Source of the DNA: Bacteroidales bacterium
Lineage (GTDB): Bacteria; Bacteroidota; Bacteroidia; Bacteroidales; UBA932
DNA: 34,537 bases
Direction of reading: 5' to 3'
Assembly: GCA_004556005.1 (NCBI GenBank)
Contig: SFJA01000012.1
Coordinates: 1-34,537 of the forward strand
Shown here in pieces: positions 25,559 to 34,194 of this stretch. The notes under the pieces are model-generated. The model saw only the letters and a program-made list of their open reading frames with translations. It ran no database searches and had not been told where the DNA came from. A program made the translations under genes and the position numbers. Position 1 is the stretch's first letter. Each line of letters starts with the position of its first letter.

Positions 25559-26655
25559 GACGCGTCTGGGTTGACAATCTGCGCTGCTTTACAGTGCTTC
25601 TTGTGGTGCTTTACCACTGTTTCTACATCTTCAACTCCGTGGGAGTGTTTGGCGGCATAGGACCGCTGAGACCTGGCGACGGACAAGTTCAGGATATAGT
25701 GGAATACACTATGTACCCTTGGTTTATGGTCCTGCTCTTCCTGCTTGCCGGAATGTCCGCAAAATGGTCGCTGGACAAGCGCAGCACCAGGGAATTTATC
25801 AAAAGCCGCAGTCTGAAGCTCTTGATTCCAGGCGTCGCGGGTTTGTTCGTAATCCATTGGATTACAGGTTATTTCAATGTTCTGGCAGGTGCCGGCGTGC
25901 AACAATTCGCCCAGATGCCGCTGCTGCTCAAGTGGCTGGTTTTCTCGCTTTCGGGTACCGGTCCGCTCTGGTTCATCCAGCTGCTGTGGCTCTACAGCCT
26001 GCTCGCCGCGCTCATACGCACCATAGACAAGCAGTGCAAGGTCAACGCATTGATGTCCAAAGCGCTTGACAGCTGGATAGGGCTTGCCGCGACTGGCGTT
26101 GCATTTTTTCTTTTGAGCTGGACAGGCTCGCTGCTGACATCCTACAACACCCCTCTGATGGGTCTGTACAGACCTCTGGTATATCTGGTTCCGTTCCTGC
26201 TCGGCTACTTCGCATTCTCAGACGACAAACTGCTTGACAGGTTAGGAAGGCTCTCTATCCCAGCCATCCCTGTATTTATCGCTATGGCAGTACTTTATGT
26301 CCTCCGTTGGTTCCCGCAGAACTACGGCGACGGCACGGTGCAGCAGCATTGGACAACTATGCTCTTCGCTACCCTCGGCAGCCTCTGCATGATGGCAATA
26401 TTCCGTCGCTGGTGCGACCGCGAGTGCAGACTCGGAGACTTCCTCATCCCACGCAGCTACGGAATCTACATACTGCACTACATCCCGCTGCTGGTAATGG
26501 CCTATTTTCTGAAGAATTCTTCCGTAATCCCGCCTGTTGCGACCTATGCAATCCTGATTATCGCTACGCCTGTCGCAAGCATAGCCCTATATGAGCTGCT
26601 GAGCAGGGTTCCGGCAGTGCGGACGCTGGTATTTGGCATCAGGAAGCGGGCTTGA
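25555..26655 (+). CDS. Acyltransferase-3 family membrane protein
   Basis: 366 aa with about ten hydrophobic helices and no signal peptide. The N-terminal RRVWVDNLRCFTVLLVVLYHCFY is typical of the acyltransferase-3 family, whose members move acyl groups onto sugars, lipids or envelope polymers (OpgC and OafA types); the conserved His is in VLYHC. The substrate is unknown. It overlaps the AbrB-like gene by four bases, an arrangement that usually means coupled translation. The gene is followed 39 bases later by the choloylglycine-hydrolase-like gene, so the operon may continue. Confidence 0.85.
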   Translation: MRRVWVDNLRCFTVLLVVLYHCFYIFNSVGVFGGIGPLRPGDGQVQDIVEYTMYPWFMVLLFLLAGMSAKWSLDKRSTREFIKSRSLKLLIPGVAGLFVIHWITGYFNVLAGAGVQQFAQMPLLLKWLVFSLSGTGPLWFIQLLWLYSLLAALIRTIDKQCKVNALMSKALDSWIGLAATGVAFFLLSWTGSLLTSYNTPLMGLYRPLVYLVPFLLGYFAFSDDKLLDRLGRLSIPAIPVFIAMAVLYVLRWFPQNYGDGTVQQHWTTMLFATLGSLCMMAIFRRWCDRECRLGDFLIPRSYGIYILHYIPLLVMAYFLKNSSVIPPVATYAILIIATPVASIALYELLSRVPAVRTLVFGIRKRA

Positions 26656-26666
26656 AGCTTGCGGGG

Positions 26667-26679
26667 TACAATTATTGTA
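26667..26679. repeat. 13-base palindrome TACAATTATTGTA
   Basis: Perfect inverted repeat with a single central base, 16 bases before the ATG of the choloylglycine-hydrolase-like gene. It could be an operator, but such AT-rich palindromes also arise by chance. Confidence 0.3.
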
Positions 26680-26694
26680 GCAAAATAACTTACT

Positions 26695-27762
26695 ATGAAA
26701 AAAACACTTGTATTGCTGCTATCGGTGCTGGTACTGGCATCGTGCACACGGAACGAGCTCGGCAAGTCGGCCCGGACGGCAAAAAAACTTCAGACTGACC
26801 TGTATTGTATGACGGTCAATGGTTCGGTGGGATTTGAGGCATTCATCGATGCAGGAGGAGCTTCTTCTGCAGAAGAAGTATCCGCATATCTTGGCGATTA
26901 TCTGTCCGCAGGCCCTTTCGGCAAGCTGGAAACCAAGGTCAGCACCGGAGAATTTGGCTGCAGCGCACTCAAGATCGGACATAACACCGGCGGATTCCTG
27001 GTAGGTCGAAACTACGACTGGGATGATTGCACCACCTTGATTATCCGCAATATACCGTCAAACGGCTATGCTTCGCTTTCTACGGTAAACCTGGATTTTC
27101 TGGGCTTTGGGGACGGTTACAAACCCGAAGGAATGGTCAATGCCTTCAAGGCGGTTGTGGGTGTTTACGTCCCTATGGACGGCATCAACGAAAAGGGTCT
27201 TGTGGTTGCTGACCTTATGGCTGGCGACGACGAAGTGACGAACCAGAACACTTCAAAAAAAGATCTTACTACGACAACCGCCATGCGGCTGATACTCAAC
27301 ACTGCAGCAAACGTGGACGAGGCTCTGGAGATCCTTCGAAACTATGACATGCACTCCGACATCGGAACGGCCCATCATCTTTTCCTTGCAGATGCCGAAG
27401 GAAAGTCTGTTGCTGTAGAATGGGTAAGCGGAGAGATTAAAGTCACGGAGTCCGACGTGCTGAACAACCACTATCTTTGCGAGGAAAAAGCCGGGACAGC
27501 AAGCGGAGAACTGAGTTTTGTCCACGAGAGCAAACTGCTTGAAGCAAGGAACAGAAGCAAGGGCAAAATGAGTTCCGAGGAACTTGCAGACGCCATGTTC
27601 GAGGTCATTGCGCTGCCTGACGGCAATTACTTCGGAGGAACGCAGTGGACCATAGTCTATGACTGTTCGCAGGCTTCTGCCACCTGGTACTTCAGACGTG
27701 ACAGGGCAACATCATATACCTTCTTTGCCGGAAGCGACATTCAGGAATTCAACAGCAAATAA
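26695..27762 (+). CDS. Choloylglycine hydrolase/penicillin V acylase-family lipoprotein
   Basis: 355 aa. The signal peptide ends in a lipobox with Cys17 (VLASC). An Ntn-hydrolase domain follows, whose predicted nucleophile is Cys89 in EFGCSALKIG, with family-typical GRNYDW and later NEKGLVVADL and GTQWTIVYD segments. Members cleave linear amides such as bile-salt conjugates, penicillin V or N-acyl amino acids. Here the nucleophile lies about 70 residues past the lipid anchor, so a propeptide of that length must be removed to expose it, or the enzyme works differently; this is inferred from position. The cysteine, Arg and Asp of the RNYDW region are kept. Bile-salt activity cannot be claimed. 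A membrane AraC regulator follows after 9 bases. Confidence 0.82.
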   Translation: MKKTLVLLLSVLVLASCTRNELGKSARTAKKLQTDLYCMTVNGSVGFEAFIDAGGASSAEEVSAYLGDYLSAGPFGKLETKVSTGEFGCSALKIGHNTGGFLVGRNYDWDDCTTLIIRNIPSNGYASLSTVNLDFLGFGDGYKPEGMVNAFKAVVGVYVPMDGINEKGLVVADLMAGDDEVTNQNTSKKDLTTTTAMRLILNTAANVDEALEILRNYDMHSDIGTAHHLFLADAEGKSVAVEWVSGEIKVTESDVLNNHYLCEEKAGTASGELSFVHESKLLEARNRSKGKMSSEELADAMFEVIALPDGNYFGGTQWTIVYDCSQASATWYFRRDRATSYTFFAGSDIQEFNSK

Positions 27763-27771
27763 TACGGCAGT

Positions 27772-28935
27772 ATGGACCTGATGCTGTACCGGGGCTCTCT
27801 GCTCGCCGCAATTCCTTTGATGCTATTCTTCGGAATGCATATGCTCCTTGCTCGCATCCCGGACAAGAAGAATTGTCATAATTATTTGCTTTCCCGCAGG
27901 TTAATGGGCTTGGCGCTGCTTGTGCTTACATCCAATTATCTGGTTCATTTGCTCTTTGTTCCGCGAATGAGCGACCAGTGCGTCCCCATATTATTGAATA
28001 TGATGACGTATTTTCTATGCTACTGGCTGTTCTGTGCGGGTATGATGACCCTGCTTGACAAAAATTACGTTACCCGCAAGCGATTCTTCCTGCATCTGGG
28101 ACTGTGGCTGGCGTATTGTACTGCCGGAATGATGGTTCTGTTGTTTATCAGGGATAGGAACGTCGGCATTTGGCTCAGCGCAATTCTTGCACTTTGTCTT
28201 ATTGTTTACGGACTGCTGCTGTCGATGCGTATCCTGCGCAGCTACTCGAGCGCGGTGAAGGCATTTGACCAAAACAATTCCGATGACATAGGGGCCTATA
28301 TCAAATGGCTGTCTGTGTTTACCTACTGGGCGATTGCATTCGGAGTGAGTTGCGGACTGCTGACCTTCATTCCCGACAGGTTCGTGTGGATATGGGTGCT
28401 GTCTGCTATTCCATTCTATATATATCTATATTGCTGTTACCAGAACTACCTGTTCTTTTACGAAAAGGTGGAAACAGCCATCGAAGAGAGCAGGGAGCCG
28501 GACATTGCCTTGGGTGAGGCAGGTGTAAACGGGCTTGATTCCGGTGCGGGAGCAGGCAGGACTGAAAGTCGTTCGGAGTCAAACGGGAAAGCTTCTCGGG
28601 GCATCAATCGGGAAATTGCACATCGCATAGACAAATGGATTGAAGATCAATGCTATACCAAACCCGGACTCACAATCAAGGATATGGCTCAGGAACTCGG
28701 AACGAACCGCACCTATCTGTCGGAATATATCAACACCAACTATGGGATGAACTTCCGGGACTGGATTTCGTGGCTGCGTATCGACTATGCCAAATCAATT
28801 ATGAAGCAGGATCCTTATGCGAAGATGAGCGACGTTTCCGAGGCGGCAGGATTCCTTTCGGTTAGTCATTTCTCAAGAACTTTCAGCGAAAAAGAAGGCT
28901 GCTCCCCCGCATCGTGGCGCAAGGAGCAGCTCTGA
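27772..28935 (+). CDS. Membrane-bound AraC-family regulator with seven predicted helices
   Basis: 387 aa. The first 240 residues hold seven hydrophobic stretches (about 8-27, 41-62, 68-92, 102-123, 129-155, 178-202 and 206-232). Then comes a charged linker of about 50 residues, and a C-terminal AraC HTH pair (LTIKDMAQELGTNRTYLSEYINTNYG and MSDVSEAAGFLSVSHFSRTFSEKEGCSP). The usual topology would be N-terminus outside and DNA-binding part inside. AraC-type regulators with multi-pass sensor halves are found in Bacteroidetes but are little studied. It follows the choloylglycine-hydrolase-like gene after 9 bases, so it may sense a product of that enzyme or control its operon. Its stop codon lies 6 bases from the convergent gltA stop. 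Confidence 0.9.
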   Translation: MDLMLYRGSLLAAIPLMLFFGMHMLLARIPDKKNCHNYLLSRRLMGLALLVLTSNYLVHLLFVPRMSDQCVPILLNMMTYFLCYWLFCAGMMTLLDKNYVTRKRFFLHLGLWLAYCTAGMMVLLFIRDRNVGIWLSAILALCLIVYGLLLSMRILRSYSSAVKAFDQNNSDDIGAYIKWLSVFTYWAIAFGVSCGLLTFIPDRFVWIWVLSAIPFYIYLYCCYQNYLFFYEKVETAIEESREPDIALGEAGVNGLDSGAGAGRTESRSESNGKASRGINREIAHRIDKWIEDQCYTKPGLTIKDMAQELGTNRTYLSEYINTNYGMNFRDWISWLRIDYAKSIMKQDPYAKMSDVSEAAGFLSVSHFSRTFSEKEGCSPASWRKEQL

Positions 28936-28941
28936 CATACT

Positions 28942-30291
28942 CTATCTCCGGTCTATGCTTGCGTAGCTTCGCTCGTCGGTTACGCAGCGGTAGGCAGGGC
29001 GTATTATGCGTCGGCCCTCGAAATTGAGTTCCTCGTTGCGGTGAGCGCACCAGCCTACGATACGACTCATTGCAAAAAGCGGAGTGTATATATCTTGCGG
29101 TATGCCTATCATGTCATAGACAAAACCTGAGTAGAAGTCCACGTTTGCACACATTGTCTTGCCGTGACCCTTGACGCGGTAGATGGTCTGTATCGCAAGT
29201 TGTTCTATGCGCTGCATAAACTCGTATTCCTTTACCCTGTGCTTTTCCGCCGCAAGTTCTCCTGCCAGACGCTTGAGCAGCACGGCACGAGGGTCGGACA
29301 CCGTATAGACTGCGTGGCCAATTCCATATATAAGTCCCTGTCCATCATACTCTTTTCGAGTCAGTATGCCTTCAAGATGCTGCACAATCTCCTTATCGTC
29401 AGACCAGTCGTCTATTGAGTTTTTGAGGTAGTTCAGCATATCGGTAACCTTGAGGTTCGCACCACCGTGCTTAGGTCCCTTGAGCGAACCTATGCCTGCG
29501 GCGATGGACGAGTAGGTGTCCGTACCGGAAGACGAGGTCACGCGGACGGTGAAGGTGGAGTTGTTACCTCCGCCGTGTTCCGAATGCAGTATGAGCATCA
29601 GGTCGAGGGTCCTGGCCTCGAGCGGAGTATAATCCTTGCCCTTCAGCATAAAGAGGAAGTTCTCGGCAAACGAGAGATCCTTCTGCGGATGGCGTATGTG
29701 AAGCGAACGTCCCTGTTCGCCGTGACGCAGCATATTGTACGCGTATGCGATGATGGTCGGAAACTTGCTCATCAGCTCTATGCTCTGACGCATAAGGTTT
29801 TCGCGGGAAGTGTCATCGGGATTCGGGTCAAAGGTGTAGAGTTCGAGCACGCTTCTGGCGAGTATGTTCATAATGTTCCCGCCCTCAAGTTCAATGATAT
29901 GCAGAAGCGTATTCTTTTCCAGAGGCATATTCTTCACGAGAAGATTATGAAACTCCTCAACTTCCTCTTTATCAGGAAGATTACCTGACAGAAGCAGATA
30001 CGCGACCTCCTCGAAACCAAAGCGCTTCTCTTCCAGTATGGCATTTACCAGATCGGAAATCTCGTAACCGCGCAGATACAGCTTTCCGTCTATAGGCAGC
30101 AGGGTGCCGTCCTGCTGACGCTCGTATCCAACCACGTTTCCTATATTGGTAAGTCCCACCAGCACTCCGGTGCCGTCTTCGTTGCGCAGACCGCGCTTGA
30201 CATCCATCTTCCTGAAGAGTTCCGCATCTATCTTGGTGCAGCGCTTCATCAAGTCAGAGAGTTTATAAATGAGATAATTATTGCTTTCCAT
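28942..30291 (-). CDS. gltA: Citrate synthase
   Basis: 449 aa from ATG at 30291; the longer frame would use TTG at 30297. Condenses acetyl-CoA and oxaloacetate to citrate. The catalytic set His239 (in HSEHGGGNN), His275 (in GPKHGGAN) and Asp333 (in VSDPRAV) corresponds to His264, His305 and Asp362 of the Escherichia coli enzyme, with matching spacing. The gene overlaps the icd stop by 14 bases and is the last of the acnA-icd-gltA operon. The oxidative branch supplies 2-oxoglutarate for glutamate synthesis. Regulation is probably shared with acnA upstream. Confidence 0.95.
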   Translation of the reverse strand: MESNNYLIYKLSDLMKRCTKIDAELFRKMDVKRGLRNEDGTGVLVGLTNIGNVVGYERQQDGTLLPIDGKLYLRGYEISDLVNAILEEKRFGFEEVAYLLLSGNLPDKEEVEEFHNLLVKNMPLEKNTLLHIIELEGGNIMNILARSVLELYTFDPNPDDTSRENLMRQSIELMSKFPTIIAYAYNMLRHGEQGRSLHIRHPQKDLSFAENFLFMLKGKDYTPLEARTLDLMLILHSEHGGGNNSTFTVRVTSSSGTDTYSSIAAGIGSLKGPKHGGANLKVTDMLNYLKNSIDDWSDDKEIVQHLEGILTRKEYDGQGLIYGIGHAVYTVSDPRAVLLKRLAGELAAEKHRVKEYEFMQRIEQLAIQTIYRVKGHGKTMCANVDFYSGFVYDMIGIPQDIYTPLFAMSRIVGWCAHRNEELNFEGRRIIRPAYRCVTDERSYASIDRR

Positions 30292-31435
30292 TGACAATTT
30301 CCACTAAATGTTCAGTAAATTCCACTGTTCCCAGAGGCTTGCCTTCCGGCATCAGGCGAGCCAGATCAGGAGTTGCATAACCCTGTCCGAAAGAATCCTC
30401 AAGGGCTTTTTCGATCAGTGAGCCGGCCTCTTTCCACCCGATATGGTCGAGCATCATCACGGCCGAGAGTATGTTGCTGCACGGGTTGACGACATTCTTG
30501 CCTGCTATGTCCGGCGCGGTGCCGTGAGTGGCTTCGAAAATCGCGTCACCAGTAGTGTAGTTGATGTTTGCCCCTGGGGCTATGCCAATTCCCCCGACCT
30601 GGGCAGCCAGCATGTCGCTGATATAGTCGCCGTTGAGATTGAGGGTTGCGATCACGCTGTAGTCCTCCGGACGGAGCAGGGCATTCTGCAGGAATGCGTC
30701 ACAGATGCAGTCCTTGACCACAAGCTTGCCGCTTGCAAGATAATCGCCGAATTCCCTTTCGGCTAGTTCATATCCCCATTTCTTGAATGCGCCTTCTGTG
30801 TATTTCATTATGTTGCCCTTATGGACAAGGGTCACTGAAGGCAGATTGTGCTCCACTGCATAGGTACAGGCGGCGCGCACCAGCCTCTCGGTTCCCTCGC
30901 GAGATACGGGCTTTACTCCGAATCCGGAAGTCTGAGGGAAACGCACCTTGTTGACTCCCATTTCGTCATGGAGGAATTGCCAGAACTTCTCGGCTTGCGG
31001 CGTACCTGCTTCCCATTCGATTCCGGCATATATGTCTTCGGTATTTTCCCTGAAAATGACCATATCCACCTTCTGAGGGTCCTTTACAGGCGAGACTATA
31101 CCCTTGAACCAACGCACCGGGCGCTGGCACACATAAAGGTCAAGTCCCTGACGCAGAGCTACGTTGAGTGAACGTATCCCTCCGCCGACAGGAGTCATAA
31201 GCGGACCCTTGATTCCTATGTGATACTGCCTGAATGCCTCAACCGTCTCGTCCGGCAGATATGTCCCAAACCGCTCGAAAGCCTTACCGCCGGCCAGGAC
31301 TTCCTTCCATTCTATCTTTTTCTGCCCGGAATAGGCCTTTTCGACCGCAGCGTCAACAACGCGGACCATCGACCCAGTCACTTCCGGTCCGACGCCGTCA
31401 CCCTTTACCAGAGGTATCGTTCTCGTCTCAATCAT
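30278..31435 (-). CDS. icd: Isocitrate dehydrogenase, predicted NAD+-dependent
   Basis: 385 aa from ATG at 31435; a longer frame to 31600 would run into acnA and adds no family sequence. E. coli-type Icd fold, with KGDGVGPEV at the start, the substrate loop GPLMTPVGGGIRSLN (Ser89, the position phosphorylated in E. coli), FRENTEDIYAGIE and NLNGDYISDMLAAQVGGIGIAPG. The cofactor loop reads HGTAPDIAG, with Asp309-Ile310 where E. coli NADP-enzyme has Lys344-Tyr345. Asp-Ile at these sites is the known hallmark of NAD+-preferring forms. acnA is 11 bases upstream and gltA overlaps by 14 bases downstream. The cofactor prediction follows from established residue rules. Confidence 0.93.
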   Translation of the reverse strand: MIETRTIPLVKGDGVGPEVTGSMVRVVDAAVEKAYSGQKKIEWKEVLAGGKAFERFGTYLPDETVEAFRQYHIGIKGPLMTPVGGGIRSLNVALRQGLDLYVCQRPVRWFKGIVSPVKDPQKVDMVIFRENTEDIYAGIEWEAGTPQAEKFWQFLHDEMGVNKVRFPQTSGFGVKPVSREGTERLVRAACTYAVEHNLPSVTLVHKGNIMKYTEGAFKKWGYELAEREFGDYLASGKLVVKDCICDAFLQNALLRPEDYSVIATLNLNGDYISDMLAAQVGGIGIAPGANINYTTGDAIFEATHGTAPDIAGKNVVNPCSNILSAVMMLDHIGWKEAGSLIEKALEDSFGQGYATPDLARLMPEGKPLGTVEFTEHLVEIVNGKQ

Positions 31436-31446
31436 ATCTGTCGTAT

Positions 31447-33672
31447 TTATCTGTTGTTCAAACTGTTCAATGCAGAGCCCGCCCTGAACCATCCAATCTG
31501 CTGACTGTTGTAAGTATGGCTTGCCATAAAACTGTCCGTACTGCCATCCGTATGATGAAGCACCACGCTTACAGGCTCTCCCGGCTTTATTCCGGCACAC
31601 CCGACGTCTATTTTGTCCCCTTCCCTGACCTTGTCATAGTCTGCGGGATCCACGAAGCAGAGCGCCAGTACTCCCTGTTTCTTGAGGTTTGTTTCGTGTA
31701 TGCGGGCAAAGCTCTTGGCTATGACGGCCTTGACTCCCAGAAACCGCGGTTCCATCGCCGCGTGCTCACGGCTGCTGCCTTCTCCGTAGTTCTCTTCGGC
31801 CACGATTATGCTTCCGCAACCCTCGTCGCGGTATCTTCTTGCCGCGGCGGAAACCGTCACGCGTTCACCGTGGCAGAGCACCGAATTGGTCTTGCCGTCA
31901 AAGGCATTCACCGCGCCCATAAGAAGGTTTTCTGAAATGTTTTCCAGATGTCCGCGGAATCGCAGCCAGGGACCGGCCATCGATATATGGTCGGTGGTGC
32001 ATTTTCCGCTGGTCTTGATGAGAAGTTCCGCTCCCTTGAAGTCCCTGCCGTCCCAGGCCGGGAATGGTCTGAGTCGCTGGATGCGTTCGCTGCCCTCGCG
32101 TATGAGGACTTCCGAAGCGCCCTCCCCCGGAGCTATGTAGCCCACGCTGCAATCTGCAAATCCGGCCGCCGGCAGTTCATCTCCCCGCGGAGCCGGAACG
32201 TTGTTGACATCGAAATGAAGAATTCCTTCAAAAGCCAGAGCCACAGCGACTTCCGGGGACGTGATGAATGCGTGGGTATTGGGATTGCCGTCGGCTCTCT
32301 TTGCAAAGTTCCTGTTGAATGAGGTCACTATGCTGTTTCTGGCCGAAGGGTCGTCGGTCTTGCGTTTCCACTGCCCTATGCACGGGCCGCAGGCGTTGGT
32401 CATTATTACAGCTCCGGCCCGCTTGAGCGTATCGATTATGCCGTCACGCAGCGCGGTGGCATATATCCTCTCGCTGCCCGGATTCACGATGAGCTGCGCC
32501 TTTGGAGAAAGCCCCATTCCGAGGTAACGTTCAGCAACCGAAGCGGCCCTTGCAAGGTCCTGGTATGAAGAATTGGTGCAGGAACCAATGAGGCTGACCT
32601 GCACTTCCTCCGGATAGCCCATCTGCTTGACTCTCTGCGCCATAGCGCTTATCGGACAGGCAGCGTCAGGGGTAAACGGTCCGTTGACGAAAGGCTCGAG
32701 TTCGTCAAGGTTTATGTGCACAATCCTGTCATAGTAAGACTCCGGGTCGCGCTCAACCTCGCTGTCGGCACGCAGCTGAGCCGCACAGCCGTCGGCAAGT
32801 TCAGCTACCTCCTGTCGGCCTGTTGCGCGCAGATAGGCGGACATCTTTTCATCGTACGGGAATACCGAACAGGTGGCTCCGACCTCCGCGCCCATATTGC
32901 AGATTGTCGCCTTTCCGGTGCAGGAAATGCTTGAAGTACCCTCGCCGAAGTATTCGATTATCGCATTTGTGCCGCCCTTGACCGTCAGGATGCCCGCGAG
33001 CTTGAGTATGACGTCTTTGGCGGAAGCCCAGCCGCGGAGTTTTCCGCTCAGGTGAACACCTATGATACGGGGCATCTTGAGTTCCCATTCCATCCCGGAC
33101 ATCACGTCGACCGCATCGGCGCCGCCGACTCCTATAGCGAGCATTCCCAAGCCGCCGGCATTGGGAGTGTGCGAGTCGGTTCCTATCATCATCCCTCCGG
33201 GGAATGCGTAATTCTCAAGTACTACCTGGTGGATGATTCCGGCCCCCGGCTTCCAGAAACCTATGCCGTAGCGGGCGGCCGCGGACTGAAGGAATCCGTA
33301 AACTTCAGCATTGGCATCGAGAGCTGCAGGGAGGTCCTTTTCGACTCCGTCGCAAGCGCATATAAGATGGTCGCAATGCACCGTTGTCGGAACAGCCACC
33401 CTTTCCCTGCCTGCATTCATAAACTGAAGAACCGCCATCTGGGCGGTGGCATCCTGCATTGCAACCCTGTCAGGAGCGAAAAAGGCATAGGATTCGCCGC
33501 GCTTCAAGCCGCAGCCGGGCTCCTGCGCATCTGTATCCGCACCACCGCAAAGATGGGCATAAAGGATCTTTTCAGCGAGGGTAAGAGGTCGGTGCAGCTT
33601 TTTTCTTGCAGCATCCACCTTTTCGCCGTATCCGGCATAATGCCTGCGGATCAAGGCAATGTCAAAAATCAT
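31447..33672 (-). CDS. acnA: Aconitate hydratase, mitochondrial-like type
   Basis: 741 aa. Converts citrate to isocitrate through a [4Fe-4S] cluster. The cluster ligands are Cys365 (GSCTNSSY), Cys428 and Cys431 (ACGPCIGQW), with the same spacing as Cys358, Cys421 and Cys424 of bovine mitochondrial aconitase. The C-terminal domain has ENYGEGSSREHAAMEPRFLG. A mitochondrial-like aconitase grouped with icd and gltA is known from Bacteroides fragilis, and this locus follows the same order. It is the first gene of the operon, with a leader containing a perfect hairpin. A single promoter probably drives all three genes. Confidence 0.95.
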   Translation of the reverse strand: MIFDIALIRRHYAGYGEKVDAARKKLHRPLTLAEKILYAHLCGGADTDAQEPGCGLKRGESYAFFAPDRVAMQDATAQMAVLQFMNAGRERVAVPTTVHCDHLICACDGVEKDLPAALDANAEVYGFLQSAAARYGIGFWKPGAGIIHQVVLENYAFPGGMMIGTDSHTPNAGGLGMLAIGVGGADAVDVMSGMEWELKMPRIIGVHLSGKLRGWASAKDVILKLAGILTVKGGTNAIIEYFGEGTSSISCTGKATICNMGAEVGATCSVFPYDEKMSAYLRATGRQEVAELADGCAAQLRADSEVERDPESYYDRIVHINLDELEPFVNGPFTPDAACPISAMAQRVKQMGYPEEVQVSLIGSCTNSSYQDLARAASVAERYLGMGLSPKAQLIVNPGSERIYATALRDGIIDTLKRAGAVIMTNACGPCIGQWKRKTDDPSARNSIVTSFNRNFAKRADGNPNTHAFITSPEVAVALAFEGILHFDVNNVPAPRGDELPAAGFADCSVGYIAPGEGASEVLIREGSERIQRLRPFPAWDGRDFKGAELLIKTSGKCTTDHISMAGPWLRFRGHLENISENLLMGAVNAFDGKTNSVLCHGERVTVSAAARRYRDEGCGSIIVAEENYGEGSSREHAAMEPRFLGVKAVIAKSFARIHETNLKKQGVLALCFVDPADYDKVREGDKIDVGCAGIKPGEPVSVVLHHTDGSTDSFMASHTYNSQQIGWFRAGSALNSLNNR

Positions 33673-33778
33673 ATTCCAATTCCATTAAAGTACTAACCAA
33701 CCCCTGCACAAGACGTTGCAAAGAATCAGCAACCGGCTGACATAGAACATCTTACAAAGGCATACACAAAAGGCGGAC

Positions 33779-33810
33779 GCGTATTGGCCAAAAACCGGGG
33801 GCCAATACGC
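33779..33810 (-). promoter_or_regulatory. Perfect hairpin in the acnA leader
   Basis: GCGTATTGGCC (33779-33789) and its exact complement (33800-33810) form an 11-bp GC-rich stem with a 10-base loop, between the predicted acnA promoter and its start codon. It has a poor T-tract on the minus strand, so a leader regulatory structure or protein-binding site fits better than a plain terminator. Function unproven. Confidence 0.55.
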
Positions 33811-33823
33811 ACCCTCAACCGAA

Positions 33824-33831
33824 CAAATATA
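33824..33831 (-). promoter_or_regulatory. Candidate -7 promoter element for the acnA-icd-gltA operon
   Basis: TATATTTG on the minus strand is an exact TAnnTTTG match, about 150 bases before the acnA ATG at 33672. It would make a long 5' leader including the hairpin at 33779-33810. No clear -33 TTG at ideal spacing. Confidence 0.4.
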
Positions 33832-33898
33832 AGAAAAAATCTGCAGGAAGGAAGAATTCCGCGACTCCAGTTCAGTTCCTACAGTTCATTCCGGGGCA

Positions 33899-34194
33899 TT
33901 ACTTTTCCCCGTGCAGTCTAACCATCTCCAGATGATGCTCACGTACCTTCCTGACAGCTTCCTCGATCACGGTAGCGCATTCGGCCGAAAGGATACTGGT
34001 CCAGAATCCCGACGTGCAGTCGCCTATTCTCAGGGATGATATGCAGAGCTCCGCGCCAAAAGCGCAGTGACTGAATTGTCATCACCGATATGGACGTTCC
34101 CGTTGCCGTATCTTCTTTGAATACCAAGTTTGCGAAGTTTGATGACAAAGGAAGGTCTTGGTATTCTGGGCTTTCCTGATGATGTCAGGGTTGT
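33899..34194 (-). pseudogene. Possible decayed coding remnant
   Basis: Reading the minus strand, 59 codons from 34078 to a TAA at 33899 look like a protein C-terminus (segments AELCISSLRIGDC, SAECATVIEEAVRKV, HHLEMVRLHGEK), but there is no start codon and two stops lie just upstream. Coding-like sequence appears to continue further upstream in another frame (segment FVIKLRKLGIQRRYGNGNVH), as if a frameshift separates them. I do not recognise the family. A complete 69-codon frame at 33939-34148 crosses the same region in a third frame and looks less natural. The call rests on sequence feel and is weak. Confidence 0.3.

Noticed and set aside
31436..31600. N-terminal extension of icd
   Set aside because: The extra 55 residues overlap the end of acnA and carry no dehydrogenase sequence; the family start is at 31435.
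33939..34148. 69-codon minus-strand frame upstream of acnA
   Set aside because: Composition looks unlike a protein, and a neighbouring frame reads better as a remnant. No promoter or homology was seen.
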